From positions 186,001 through 250,000 of the forward strand of contig MBPM02000061.1 in assembly GCA_001695595.3 (NCBI GenBank): a stretch of DNA of 64,000 bases, read 5' to 3'. The notes under the pieces were generated by a model. It saw nothing but the letters and a program-made list of their open reading frames with translations, was not told where the DNA came from and did no database searches. Positions 12,145 through 21,937 of this stretch are shown here, piece by piece; the first letter of the stretch is position 1, and every line of letters begins with the position of its first letter. Source of the DNA: Plasmopara viticola. Its lineage: Eukaryota > Oomycota > Peronosporomycetes > Peronosporales > Peronosporaceae. Made by a program: the position numbers and the translations under genes.

Positions 12145-12487
12145 AATGGCTCGAATATGTTAGTCTGTGCAACGAGAAGCAAGTAACGCGTTCAAAGCTG
12201 GACGTGGTCGAATTTCTGGCCCCAGAGAAGAACCCGGTATCTCTACTTTACGTTGCTTCAATTTTTAACAAGCTCAAGAATGTCAATAGTGTCAAAGGTA
12301 CCGTCGCAGACGTGTCAATCGAGATCTTTAAGACTATGGAACAGAAAAAGTGAGTATTCGTCGCTTGAAAAAAGATGCGAAGATTTTCAGTTGGCTATTT
12401 CCGAATGATGGGTGAAACCAGTATATCGACAATGCGATTATCGGCTACTTAACATTTAAATCGCGTCATAATCCCCTCTCGTTAACG
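12145..12487 (+). pseudogene. truncated effector copy C (C-terminal fragment)
   Basis: Begins abruptly inside the third LWY module, homologous to about residue 355 of D (WLEYVSLCNEKQ), directly abutting the RU repeat. An in-frame TGA at 12351-12353 ends the frame early; further homology runs to the splice donor. It is the left-most remnant of the C-D-E-F tandem array. Confidence 0.8.
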
Positions 12488-12625
12488 GTGAGTACTTTTT
12501 TACTTGCTCCGATCTCAAAATGTTTAGAATCTGACCTTCGCTTTTATCTGATTATGTGCACTACAGCCGCATTTTATCGGTACCGTGAGCCTGTGAAGCT
12601 GTGTCTGTTTTTCTTGCGAGCTCAG
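12488..12625 (+). other. 3' intron and conserved block of pseudogene C
   Basis: Donor GTGAGT at 12488 and acceptor CTACAG ending 12566 (79 nt), followed by CCGCATTTTATCGGTACC. The structure is retained although the upstream coding part is broken. Confidence 0.55.
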
Positions 12626-13352
12626 CGTCTTCTCAAGTGGCCTGCCTACCTGACACAGAAAAGGATCACGTGCAGCTATTGTAATATTGCTTGTAGTGTA
12701 AATCGTTCTTCACGAAATTTGGGCCTCAAAAAATATATATATATTACCTTTTTCTACGGCAGCCATAAATATACCATAGTACCAATAGGTCTGAATAATA
12801 TCGTATGTATAAAGCAGAATGATATGACTACATATGCTGCACTGGTGCTGATCCCAAACAAACTACGTGGTACGCTTTATTGTGTGGCGTAGTACAATAC
12901 AAGTAGCACATAAACGTCTTTATTACCCCATCTCATCCGAAGATTTGCTAGAAGCTCAGTGTCGAAACTATCAACTTGTCGTTCTTTAAACTAACATATG
13001 CTGTCAATGGCCTTTGTCCACTCTGGCTCCACTGGTATCGGGTCCTCACTGTTTAACTCATGATGTATCTGTTTCACATATTCAAAATTAGCTAGTTACT
13101 TGGTGGTTCTGTATCACTCACTGAAAGGCTGCCATGCTGCTTGACTAGCCCAGCAAACTGCGTGCGCGCCGAGCAGTCGAATCCTTTTCATTGCCGTAGC
13201 CTCCCCAGAGAAGATGCACTATCACACTCACTATCCGGAACGTGATGATAAAGTATCACTATCCGGAACGTGATGGTGAACTATTACATAGACAAACGAA
13301 GTCGAATTGGAAATAGGTGCAGTGCGAATAGGCCCCATCTTTTTTCGAAATG
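12626..13352 (+). other. C-D intergenic region (array spacer)
   Basis: The spacer is repeated almost exactly before E and F and, with changes, before I. It contains a 19-nt direct repeat (CACTATCCGGAACGTGATG at 13229-13247 and 13257-13275) that is single-copy before E and F. No gene is seen. Confidence 0.6.
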
Positions 13353-13370
13353 CTCACTTTGGCTTTTTCT
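13353..13370 (+). promoter_or_regulatory. Initiator-like core promoter of effector D
   Basis: CTCACTTTGGC matches the oomycete Initiator pattern (TCAYTYY) followed by a pyrimidine-rich flank. The putative +1 A (13356) is 49 nt before the start codon. The same sequence lies at the same 49-nt distance before E (A at 15678) and F (A at 17997). Confidence 0.5.
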
Positions 13371-13404
13371 GAATTGGCACAGTGAAGTGATCGAGTGAAT
13401 TTCG

Positions 13405-14835
13405 ATGCGCTGGTTTACATTTTTCCTTCTGTTATTGGTTGAGTCATGCACGCGCTTTGCGTTCAGCATAAACGCAAAACAATTTAAAGATTCTGGTCAA
13501 CTCGGCATCGACGCAGACTCTGGGTCGAGCGCATTTGGCGCTGACGAGAGGGAGAATCCGTCGGATGAAGCTAGACAATCTTCAAACAATTATGAGAGCG
13601 GTGGTTATGACAACGTCAGTGGAGAGAGAGCGGGAGGCGTTGCGGCAATTAAAGAGTTGCTGGGCTTCACGCATTATAAAACCGAGTACCAGCAGCTCGG
13701 GAGAGTGGAATTTGATGTGGACGAACAACTATCTCACCTATTAAAAGAGCTGTCGCCCCAGACCTTCCAGCGAAATAGTGAAGAGCAGCTAAGCACATTT
13801 CCTCGGCCTCGTGACCTTTTCATTAGTTCGCAATTTACACGCGCAGACCTAAAAAGTGGTCGAATCATTTTATGGCTCAAGTATTTCGATGCTCACGGGC
13901 TCAAGCATGGTCTGAGCGACAATTTGAAAAATCGCTATGAGGCGTACGACTTACTGATGAGTATCGACGGGGTGAACAAAAAGGATCTGGCTGATCTCCT
14001 CAAAAAAATAAAGGACGACTCTGGTTTAAAGGATTTTAGAAACAGCATGAAGGACGTCGTCAAGCAAGAGTCTCGATTGCACACTTTGCTGAAGAATGAC
14101 AAGAACACTCCCGAGTCCGTCTTCAGCGAGCTGGAGGTCAAGGTTTCTCAAGATGATTTGGGCTTTTTTCAATGGCTTCGGTACTGTCAACTTTACAAAA
14201 CAAAGTACCACATGCTAAGCAAGGAAGGCAAGGATTTTGACTTTAGAATAGTGGACATGTTGAGGAAGGGAAAAACATTCGATGAGCTTTTTCAGCTATT
14301 GATTCCCATCCGTAAAACGGTGGCGTTAAAGACGTTTGCGGGGCAGCTGTTGACAGCGACGCGGGGACAAAAATGGCTCGAGGAGAAAAAGCTGCCACTG
14401 GATCTTTACGCAGACCTTATCAAAGCGGATGTCCCAGTTCACAACCAGCTGTCCGGATTTGTTCAATGGCTCGAATATGTTAGTCTGTGCAACGAGAAGC
14501 AAGCAACGCGTTCAAAGCTGGACGTGGTCGAATTTCTGGCCCCACAGAAGAACCCGGCATCTCTGCTTTATGTTGCTTCAATTTTTAACAAGCTCAAGAA
14601 TGTCAAGAGTGTCAAGGATACCGTCGCAGATGTGTCAGAAGAGATCTTTAAGATTATGAAACAACAGAATTTGAAAACTTATCGCTTAAAAAGTGATGCG
14701 AAGATTTTCAGATGGCTTTATCCGAATGATGAGTGGAACCAGTATATCGACAATGCGATTGACGGCTACTCTAGATTTCTTTCGCGTCATAATCCCCTCT
14801 CGCCCACTCTCTCTTCTACTAAACCCCGACGGTGA
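13405..14835 (+). CDS. secreted LWY-repeat effector (copy D)
   Basis: 476 residues. Signal peptide 1-24 (ending SINA), GIDADSGSSAFGADE 34-48, degenerate RXLR position RQSS 57-60, SGER 72-75. Module 1 has WLKY at 157-160; module 2 has TPESVF (235-240) then WLRY (257-260); module 3 has W324, PLDLY (331-335) then WLEY (355-358); a last module has RWLYPND (436-442) and ends GYSRFL. Functionally it is expected to be secreted and to enter host cells, by analogy with RXLR-LWY effectors; this is inference. It differs from E at seven residues only, three of them within 57-63. The stop codon TGA (14833-14835) is part of a GTGAGT splice donor. Confidence 0.88.
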   Translation: MRWFTFFLLLLVESCTRFAFSINAKQFKDSGQLGIDADSGSSAFGADERENPSDEARQSSNNYESGGYDNVSGERAGGVAAIKELLGFTHYKTEYQQLGRVEFDVDEQLSHLLKELSPQTFQRNSEEQLSTFPRPRDLFISSQFTRADLKSGRIILWLKYFDAHGLKHGLSDNLKNRYEAYDLLMSIDGVNKKDLADLLKKIKDDSGLKDFRNSMKDVVKQESRLHTLLKNDKNTPESVFSELEVKVSQDDLGFFQWLRYCQLYKTKYHMLSKEGKDFDFRIVDMLRKGKTFDELFQLLIPIRKTVALKTFAGQLLTATRGQKWLEEKKLPLDLYADLIKADVPVHNQLSGFVQWLEYVSLCNEKQATRSKLDVVEFLAPQKNPASLLYVASIFNKLKNVKSVKDTVADVSEEIFKIMKQQNLKTYRLKSDAKIFRWLYPNDEWNQYIDNAIDGYSRFLSRHNPLSPTLSSTKPRR

Positions 14836-14965
14836 GTACTTTTTTACTTGCTCCGATCTCGACATGTTTAGAATCTGACCTTCGCTTTTTATCTGATTAT
14901 GTACACTACAGCCGCACTTTATCGGTACCGTGACCCTGTGAAGCTGTGTCTGTTTTTCTTGCGAG
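14832..14965 (+). other. 3' intron overlapping the stop codon of effector D
   Basis: Donor GTGAGT starts at 14832, acceptor CTACAG ends at 14911 (80 nt), and a CTGAC branch-like motif lies inside. Splicing removes the TGA and continues into the conserved block, where a new in-frame stop comes after a few codons. Confidence 0.6.
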
Positions 14966-15675
14966 TTCAGCGTCTTCTCAAGTGGCCTGCTTACCTGACA
15001 CAGAAAAGTATCACGTGCAGCCATTGTAATATTGCTTGTAGTGTATCTCGTTCTTCACGAAACTTGGGCCTTAAAATTTATATATTACCTTTTTCTACGG
15101 CAGCCATAAATATAGCATAGTACCAATAGGTCTGAATAACATCGTATGTATAAAGCAGAATGATATGACTACGTACGCTGTACTGGTGCTGTCATAAAAC
15201 GTCCCAAACAAACTACGTGGTACGCTTCATTGTGTGGCGTAGTACAATACAAGTAGCACATAAACGTCTTATTACCCCATCTCATCCGAAGATTTGCTAG
15301 AAGCTCAGTGTCGAAACTATCAACTTGTCGTTCTTTAAACTAACATATGCTGTCAATGGCCTTTGTCCACTCTGGCTACCACTAGTATCGGGTCCTCACT
15401 GTTTAACTCATGATGTATCTGTTTCACATATTTAAAATTAGCTAGTTACTTGGTGGTTCTGTATCACTCACTGAAAGGCTGCCATGCCGCTTGACTAGCC
15501 CAGCAAACTGCGTGCGCGCCGAGCAGTCGAATCCTTTTCATTGCCGTAGCCTCCCCAGAGAAGATGCACTATCCCACTCACTATCCGGAACGTGATGGTG
15601 AACTATTACATAGACAAACGAAGTCGAATTGGAAATAGGTGCAGTGCGAATAGGCCCCATCTTTTTTCGAAATGC
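14966..15675 (+). other. D-E intergenic region (array spacer)
   Basis: Second copy of the array spacer. It lacks the 28-bp internal duplication seen before D. No gene is seen. Confidence 0.6.
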
Positions 15676-15726
15676 TCACTTTGGCTATTTCTGAATTGGC
15701 TGTGTGAAGTGATCGAGTGAATCTCG

Positions 15727-17157
15727 ATGCGCTGGTTTACATTTTTCTTTCTGTTATTGGTTGAGTCATGCACGCGCTTTGCGTTCAGCATAAACGCGAA
15801 ACAATTTAAAGATTCTGGTCAACTCGGCATCGACGCAGACTCGGGATCGAGCGCATTTGGCGCTGACGAGAGGGAGAACCCGTCGGATGAAGCTGGACAA
15901 TCTTTAAACAATCATGAGAGCGGTGGTTATGACAACGTCAGTGGAGAGAGAGCGGGAGGCGTTGCGGCAATTAAAGAGTTGCTGGGCTTCACGCATTATA
16001 AAACCGAGTACCAGCAGCTCGGGAGAGTGGAATTTGATGTGGACGAACAACTATCTCACCTATTAAAAGAGCTGTCGCCCCAGACCTTCCAGCGAAATAG
16101 TGAAGAGCAGCTAAGCACATTTCCTCGGCCTCGTGACCTTTTCATTAGTTCGCAATTTACACGCGCAGACCTAAAAAGTGGTCGAATCATTTTATGGCTC
16201 AAGTATTTCGATGCTCACGGGCTCAAGCATGGTCTGAGCGACAATTTGAAAAATCGCTATGAGGCGTACGACTTACTGATGAGTATCGACGGGGTGAACA
16301 AAAAGGATCTGGCTGATCTCCTCAAAAAAATAAAGGACGACTCTGGTTTAAAGGATTTTAGAAACAGCATGAAGGACGTCGTCAAGCAAGAGTCTCGATT
16401 GCACACTTTGCTGAAGAATGACAAGAACACTCCCGAGTCCGTCTTCAGCGAGCTGGAGGTCAAGGTTTCTCAAGATGATTTGGGCTTTTTTCAATGGCTT
16501 CGGTACTGTCAACTTTACAAAACAAAGTACCACATGCTAAGCAAGGAAGGCAAGGATTTTGACTTTAGAATAGTGGACATGTTGAGGAAGGGAAAAACAT
16601 TCGATGAGCTTTTTCAGCTATTGATTCCCATCCGTAAAACGGTGGCGTTAAAGACGTTTGCGGGGCAGCTGTTGACAGCGACGCGGGGACAAAAATGGCT
16701 CGAGGAGAAAAAGCTGCCACTGGATCTTTACGCAGACCTTATCAAAGCGGATGTCCCAGTTCACAACCAGCTGTCCGGATTTGTTCAATGGCTCGAATAT
16801 GTTAGTCTGTGCAACGAGAAGCAAGTAACGCGTTCAAAGCTGGACGTGGTCGAATTTCTGGCCCCACAGAAGAACCCGGCATCTCTGCTTTATGTTGCTT
16901 CAATTTTTAACAAGCTCAAGAATGTCAAGAGTGTCAAGGATACCGTCGCAGATGTGTCAGAAGAGATCTTTAAGATTATGAAACAACAGAATTTGAAAAC
17001 TTATCGCTTAAAAAGTGATGCGAAGATTTTCAGATGGCTTTATCCGAATGATGAGTGGAACCAGTATATCGACAATGCGATTGACGGCTACTCTAAGTTT
17101 CTTTCGCGTCATAATCCCCTCTCGCCCACTCTCTCTTCTACTAAACCCCAACGGTGA
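15727..17157 (+). CDS. secreted LWY-repeat effector (copy E)
   Basis: 476 residues, almost identical to D with the same module layout: signal peptide, GIDADSGSS, SGER at 72-75, WLKY/WLRY/WLEY modules and the RWLYPND C-terminal module. At the RXLR position it has GQSL (57-60), so the arginine of the D and B copies is lost. The start is the MRW codon preceded by the AAGTGATCGAG leader. Its coding 3' half is also nearly identical to that of broken copy H. The stop TGA overlaps a splice donor. Confidence 0.88.
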   Translation: MRWFTFFFLLLVESCTRFAFSINAKQFKDSGQLGIDADSGSSAFGADERENPSDEAGQSLNNHESGGYDNVSGERAGGVAAIKELLGFTHYKTEYQQLGRVEFDVDEQLSHLLKELSPQTFQRNSEEQLSTFPRPRDLFISSQFTRADLKSGRIILWLKYFDAHGLKHGLSDNLKNRYEAYDLLMSIDGVNKKDLADLLKKIKDDSGLKDFRNSMKDVVKQESRLHTLLKNDKNTPESVFSELEVKVSQDDLGFFQWLRYCQLYKTKYHMLSKEGKDFDFRIVDMLRKGKTFDELFQLLIPIRKTVALKTFAGQLLTATRGQKWLEEKKLPLDLYADLIKADVPVHNQLSGFVQWLEYVSLCNEKQVTRSKLDVVEFLAPQKNPASLLYVASIFNKLKNVKSVKDTVADVSEEIFKIMKQQNLKTYRLKSDAKIFRWLYPNDEWNQYIDNAIDGYSKFLSRHNPLSPTLSSTKPQR

Positions 17158-17290
17158 GTACTTTTTTACTTGCTCCGATCTCGACATGTTTAGAATCTGA
17201 CCTTCGCTTTTTATCTGATTATGTACACTACAGCCGCACTTTATCGGTACCGTGACCCTGTGAAGCTGTGTCTGTTTTTCTTGCGAGTTC
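17154..17290 (+). other. 3' intron overlapping the stop codon of effector E
   Basis: Donor GTGAGT at 17154, acceptor ending 17233 (80 nt), then CCGCACTTTATCGGTACCG. The arrangement is identical to D. Confidence 0.6.
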
Positions 17291-17994
17291 AGCGTCTTCT
17301 CAAGTGGCCTGCTTACCTGACACAGAAAAGTATCACGTGCAGCCATTGTAATATTGCTTGTAGTGTATCTCGTTCTTCACGAAACTTGGGCCTTAAAATT
17401 TATATATTACCTTTTTCTACGGCAGCCATAAATATAGCATAGTACCAATAGGTCTGAATAACATCGTATGTATAAAGCAGAATGATATGACTACGTACGC
17501 TGTACTGGTGCTGTCATAAAACGTCCCAAACAAACTACGTGGTACGCTTCATTGTGTGGCGTAGTACAATACAAGTAGCACATAAACGTCTTATTACCCC
17601 ATCTCATCCGAAGATTTGCTAGAAGCTCAGTGTCGAAACTATCTTGTCGTTCTTTAAACTAACATATGCTGTCGATGGCCTTTGTCCACTCTGGCTACCA
17701 CTAGTATCGGGTCCTCACTGTTTAACTCATGATGTATCTGTTTCACATATTTAAAATTAGCTAGTTACTTGGTGGTTCTGTATCACTCACTGAAAGGCTG
17801 CCATGCCGCTTGACTAGCCCAGCAAACTGCGTGCGCGCCGAGCAGTCGAATCCTTTTCATTGCCGTAGCCTCCCCAGAGAAGATGCACTATCCCACTCAC
17901 TATCCGGAACGTGATGGTGAACTATTACATAGACAAACGAAGTCGAATTGGAAATAGGTGCAGTGCGAATAGGCCCCATCTTTTTTCGAAATGC
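17291..17994 (+). other. E-F intergenic region (array spacer)
   Basis: Third copy of the array spacer, 3 bp shorter than the D-E spacer (CAACTTGTCG against CTTGTCG near 17644). No gene is seen. Confidence 0.6.
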
Positions 17995-18045
17995 TCACTT
18001 TGGCTATTTCTGAATTGGCTGTGTGAAGTGATCGAGTGAATCTCG

Positions 18046-19449
18046 ATGCGCTGGTTTACATTTTTCTTTCTGTTATTGGTTGAGTCATGCACGCGCTTTG
18101 CGTTCAGCATAAACGCGAAACAATTTAAAGATTCTGGTCAACTCGGCATCGACGCAGACTCGGGATCGAGCGCATTTGGCGCTGACGAGAGGGAGAACCC
18201 GTCGGATGAAGCTGGACAATCTTTAAACAATCATGAGAGCGGTGGTTATGACAACGTCAGTGGAGAGAGAGCGGGAGGGGTTGCGGCAATCAAAGAATTG
18301 CTGGGCTTCACGCATTATAAAACCGGGTACCAGCAGCTCGGGAGAGTGGAATTTGATGTGGACGAACAACTATCTCACCTATTAAAAGAGCTGTCGCCCC
18401 AGACCTTCCAGCGAAATAGTGAAGAGCAGCTAAGCACATTTCCTCGGCCTCGTGACCTTTTCATTAGTTCGCAATTTACACGCGCAGACCTAAAAAGTGG
18501 TCGAATCATTTTATGGCTCAAGTATTTCGATGCACACGGGCGCAAGCATGGTCTGAGCGACAATTTGAAATACCGCTATGAGGCGTACGACTTACTGATG
18601 AGTGTCGACGGGGTGAAGAAAAGAGATCTGGCTAATCTTCTCAAAAAGGTGAAGGACGACTATGATTTAAAGGCTTTTAGAAACAGCATGAAGGACGTCG
18701 TCAAGCAAGAGTCTCGATTGCACTTTTTGCTGAAAAAGACAAAAAATACTCCCGAAACTGTCTTTGGCAAGCTGAAGGTCAGGGTCTCTCAAGAAGATGT
18801 GAACTTTTTCAGATGGCTTCGGTACTGCCAACTCTTCAAAACAAAGTACGTGCCAATTGCGCAAGGCTATAGTTTTGACGGTAGAATAGTGGACATGTTG
18901 GTAAAGGAGAGATCATTTGATGAACTCATGCAACTATTTACGTCCATTCGTGAATTGGTGGGCTTGACGACGTTTGCAGATCAGCTATTGACAGCCACGC
19001 GGAAACAACAGAACACGAAATGGCTCACGGAGAATAGATTGCCAAAGGCTATTTACGCACACCTGATCAAGGCGGATATCCCACTTCACAAACAGCTGCC
19101 TGACTTTGTTCAGTGGCTCGAGTATGTTTTCTGGTTCGACATAAAGCACGTACTGCATCCAAAGACGGACGTACTTGAAATTCTGGCCCCAGGGAAGAGT
19201 TCGGCCTCTCTCTTTTATCTTGCTACAATTTTTGCTAATATGAAAAGCTTCAAGGGTTTCGTCAAAGATGCGTCTGGTGATATCTTTGAGATTATGAAAA
19301 AGCGATCAGTGAGTCCTGATGATTTGAACACTTTTGCGAAAGTTCATCGCTGGCTTAATCCAGATGATCCGTGGAACAAGACGTATGACAAAGTGATTGC
19401 CAGCTATACCACGTGGCTTGAAACGTCTAGCTTGCACGTTCCCTCGTAA
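18046..19449 (+). CDS. secreted LWY-repeat effector (copy F), mosaic
   Basis: 467 residues. Residues 1 to about 165 match E almost perfectly, including GQSL at 57-60 and SGER at 72-75. From about residue 166 the sequence switches to that of copy I (for example KYVPIAQGYSFDGRIVDML and the C-terminal ETSSLHVPS). LWY modules remain complete: WLKYF, WLRYC, W then WLEYV, and a last module with HRWLNPDDPWN. The promoter and leader are those of the tandem array while the 3' flank is that of I, so the gene looks like a recombination product that kept its frame. Confidence 0.87.
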   Translation: MRWFTFFFLLLVESCTRFAFSINAKQFKDSGQLGIDADSGSSAFGADERENPSDEAGQSLNNHESGGYDNVSGERAGGVAAIKELLGFTHYKTGYQQLGRVEFDVDEQLSHLLKELSPQTFQRNSEEQLSTFPRPRDLFISSQFTRADLKSGRIILWLKYFDAHGRKHGLSDNLKYRYEAYDLLMSVDGVKKRDLANLLKKVKDDYDLKAFRNSMKDVVKQESRLHFLLKKTKNTPETVFGKLKVRVSQEDVNFFRWLRYCQLFKTKYVPIAQGYSFDGRIVDMLVKERSFDELMQLFTSIRELVGLTTFADQLLTATRKQQNTKWLTENRLPKAIYAHLIKADIPLHKQLPDFVQWLEYVFWFDIKHVLHPKTDVLEILAPGKSSASLFYLATIFANMKSFKGFVKDASGDIFEIMKKRSVSPDDLNTFAKVHRWLNPDDPWNKTYDKVIASYTTWLETSSLHVPS

Positions 19450-19463
19450 TCAACGCCTTAACC

Positions 19464-19590
19464 GTAAGTACTTCGTACCTGCTTTGGTGGTGACATATGA
19501 AGACTCTAACCGATTTCATTTTGCACATTGAAGCCGCATTTTATCCAAATCGTGAGTCGGCGGAACTGCCTCCGTTGCCATTTGGCTTCG
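19464..19590 (+). other. 3' intron and conserved block of effector F
   Basis: Donor GTAAGT at 19464, 14 nt after the stop; acceptor TTGAAG ends 19533 (70 nt). The acceptor reads AAG where copy I has CAG. The block begins CCGCATTTTATCCAAATCG. Confidence 0.55.
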
Positions 19591-19971
19591 GCGGTTTCCA
19601 ACGTTCACATATGTATGCAAGTGGTTGTCTACCTGTGCGATACCAGTCATTGCCATGACACAACAAAGTTTCAAGTGCAGCCACTGGATAATTGCTTGTG
19701 TTGTATGACGTAGATTGATAAAAAAATTATTAGTTATAATGTATGGAAATATTCAGTTCAAAAAGAAGAGAAACGGAATATATAGCTTTCCTATCATAAA
19801 TATAATGAGGCTTGCGGTTACTTGTACGTAATCGGACTTTTACTCTAATCCCAGTGCTACTAGAAAACTGAGAGTTGCTTTTCAACGGAACCGAAGATTG
19901 GCGAGCCAGCTCGTGCCCATGGTGTGGTACAAAAGCAAAGATGTAAAGATTTCTGTATAGATCGACGTTGA

Positions 19972-20296
19972 TTTTCGGAAAAAGTTGGGGTGACGCCCTC
20001 CTTCCAAGCGCGGGGGCTAAATGCTCGCGCGCTTCGGGCAGGTGCTCTTGGGCATCTGCAGGTCTCTAACGAGTCTCACCCTCGACGCGACGGTCTCCAG
20101 CACCAGGGCGCCACGTGGGCTCTTACCAAGTCAGAACTACACAAAATAATGGAAGACCCTCACGGCCTCGGTGCTGGCTGCACTGCCCGCCGAACGAGAC
20201 CCGACGTATGCGGACACCACTCTATGCCGTGGGCTAGCCATAGAGCCTAGCACGTGCATAACTTGGCAACGCGATAACGTAGTACAATACAATACA
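19972..20296. mobile_element. SINE-like insertion with 11-bp flanking duplication
   Basis: About 325 bp present here and absent from the otherwise matching flank of effector I (near 38432). It is flanked by ATCGACGTTGA at 19961-19971 and 20297-20307. The insert is GC-rich in its left half and ends in a short tandem tail (TACAATACAATAC). There is no long frame, no terminal inverted repeat and no convincing Pol III box. Size, tail and duplication fit a short non-autonomous retroelement; the family is not recognised. Confidence 0.55.
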
Positions 20297-20429
20297 ATCG
20301 ACGTTGAAATTACACCGTGATCAGCACTCAAAAGAATAAGATTGCACATGCAAAAGAATAGAAAGCTGCTACCCCCACACACCCTATTTTTTATAGCTAT
20401 CGTCTTTGAGTGGCTTTTGAGACACAAGA

Positions 20430-20663
20430 ATGCACAAAATGTCGAAAAGCAGAAAACCAGCGCGGATAGGATATAAGTCGAAGCAAAATTTAAAAGACGA
20501 AGGAGGAGCTGAAGCCGAGGTCGTAATTGCCGAGCACGACGCAGAGGAGGACGAATTTGTGCTGGTGCTACATACCGAAGAGGACGCTTATCGACAGTTG
20601 GGCGGTAAGAAGTTTTCGTGGAGAGCTTCGGCTGGGCAAGAAGTTCCTATTAACAAGTTATAA
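20430..20663 (+). CDS. short acidic hypothetical frame, duplicated at 38.6 kb
   Basis: 77 codons beginning MHKMSKSRKPARIG, with a basic N-terminus and an acidic middle (HDAEEDEFVLVLHTEEDAY). No domain is recognised. The second copy at 38569 is broken by a TAA, so this is likely a remnant of a longer gene or element gag-like frame, carried along with the duplicated effector flank. Confidence 0.3.
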   Translation: MHKMSKSRKPARIGYKSKQNLKDEGGAEAEVVIAEHDAEEDEFVLVLHTEEDAYRQLGGKKFSWRASAGQEVPINKL

Positions 20664-20794
20664 TGCGGACCAGATCAAGAGACTTTAGTATGTCTACGAT
20701 ACAGAGTCAATGTTGAGACATTTGAACAACAATTTGAGGAGATTGATGGAAAGCTCGTCGTCTATACGTTATGACCTAGAATTGGTACGCAGTG

Positions 20795-21937
20795 TGTAAG
20801 GAACCACTGTTCTAGAACCATTCTAGGATGTCAGTGAGCGTAGGGTACAAACATTCTATATGTTTATGAAAAAACTTAGCCCACATTCAAGGAGAGATGA
20901 TACATATATTCATATTAGTTAATAGAAAAGGCGACATACTAGGAGGAAAGACTACATGAGAAAACAGTAGAAAGAAAGTGGATAGGTTACATATAAGTAG
21001 GAAATCAGTTTAAGAAATAATCTCTTTTTTTTTAGTTCGCCACAAATCTACAACTAACCTACAACCTACAGTCCAACACCGCCTACCAACACCCAGATCC
21101 TCACAAGCGGTAGCACTTGTTGGTCGTACTTTCGCCTCGTCAAGTTCCTCGCATGGGAGGTATTGTCCCTTGGGTATTTTCTGTCCCTTTTCCGCCCCAA
21201 CCGTGTGGAAGCGCTGCGGAAATTGGTCGAGTGTGTGGTTTTCAATACCTGCCCATTATTCTGAGAGCCTGCTTTTGCAAATAGAGTCACTCAGTGGGGT
21301 ATTGAGGTTGGACCCGACTTGGCTGGTCGAAGCAGTTAATATATTTCGGAAGGTTTAATTCGTGTGCGCACAAGCCGACCCACACTTCCTCACTCTTTAA
21401 TTTGAGTCAGTAGCTTTGGGGAAAGGAAGTAGGGCCAAATCAGTCGCGCACGTTCAATGGGCAAGAAGCGCCGTGCTGAATCGGAAATTTCCTTGGATTG
21501 TGAACAAGCTTTCGTCTTGACAAAGCTTCAATAACGGTGCAAGATCCCATCCATTCTGTAAAAAAGTCTCGTCGAATCGCTTCGCTCCTTTCCAAGCGTC
21601 TCACTAAAGAAAAAGAAATTCCCCCCAATCCATGAAGTCGACACTTTACTCCAAGAAGTCGAACGGATTTTAGTCATAGATTAACGCTACAATTCAAGAG
21701 ATCTGATTAAAGCTAAAAATTAAGTTTTTGCTCTATTAATACTTCATTCATCATGGCCCAACCATCTATGAACCTGATTATGCAACATCTCATGCAAGTT
21801 ATGAATAAACAACAAGAAATTATCGAGAAATCAAGTCAGAAACAATTGGAGAGTAAAGTTAAAGTTGAGGGATTGAAGCTGCCAACTTATAGTGGGAGAA
21901 ATGATGAGTCTGCTCACCTCTATTGGCCAAACTTGGA
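20795..21937 (+). mobile_element. 5' fragment of a Ty3/gypsy-type retroelement
   Basis: Starts TGTAAGGAACCACTG exactly where the flank shared with I ends, as an LTR would; the LTR probably extends to about 21066. A non-coding leader follows, then a gag-like start at 21753 (MAQPSMNLIMQHLMQVMNK, then LPTYSGRNDESAHLYW), which matches the N-terminal style of oomycete gypsy Gag proteins. The element is cut off at about 21937, where effector G sequence begins. There is no pol and no 3' LTR. Confidence 0.55.

Larger units (their letters stand above)
12567..20794 (+). repeat. tandem segmental duplication C-D-E-F
   Basis: Start codons of D, E and F are 2322 and 2319 bp apart, and spacer plus coding sequence are almost identical between units. 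The array begins in truncated copy C. F changes identity partway through its coding region to an I-like sequence, and its 3' flank then matches that of I. Confidence 0.85.
19450..20794 (+). repeat. 3' flank block shared with effector I
   Basis: Corresponds to 37924-38950 downstream of I. The two align through the short MHK frame to GGTACGCAGTG, where a gypsy LTR starts in this copy. This copy carries one extra insertion of about 325 bp. Confidence 0.7.

Noticed and set aside
14686..15024. 112-codon minus-strand frame repeated at 17008 and 35227
   Set aside because: Repetition comes from duplication of D, E and H; it is antisense to the last exon and intron and shows no domain.
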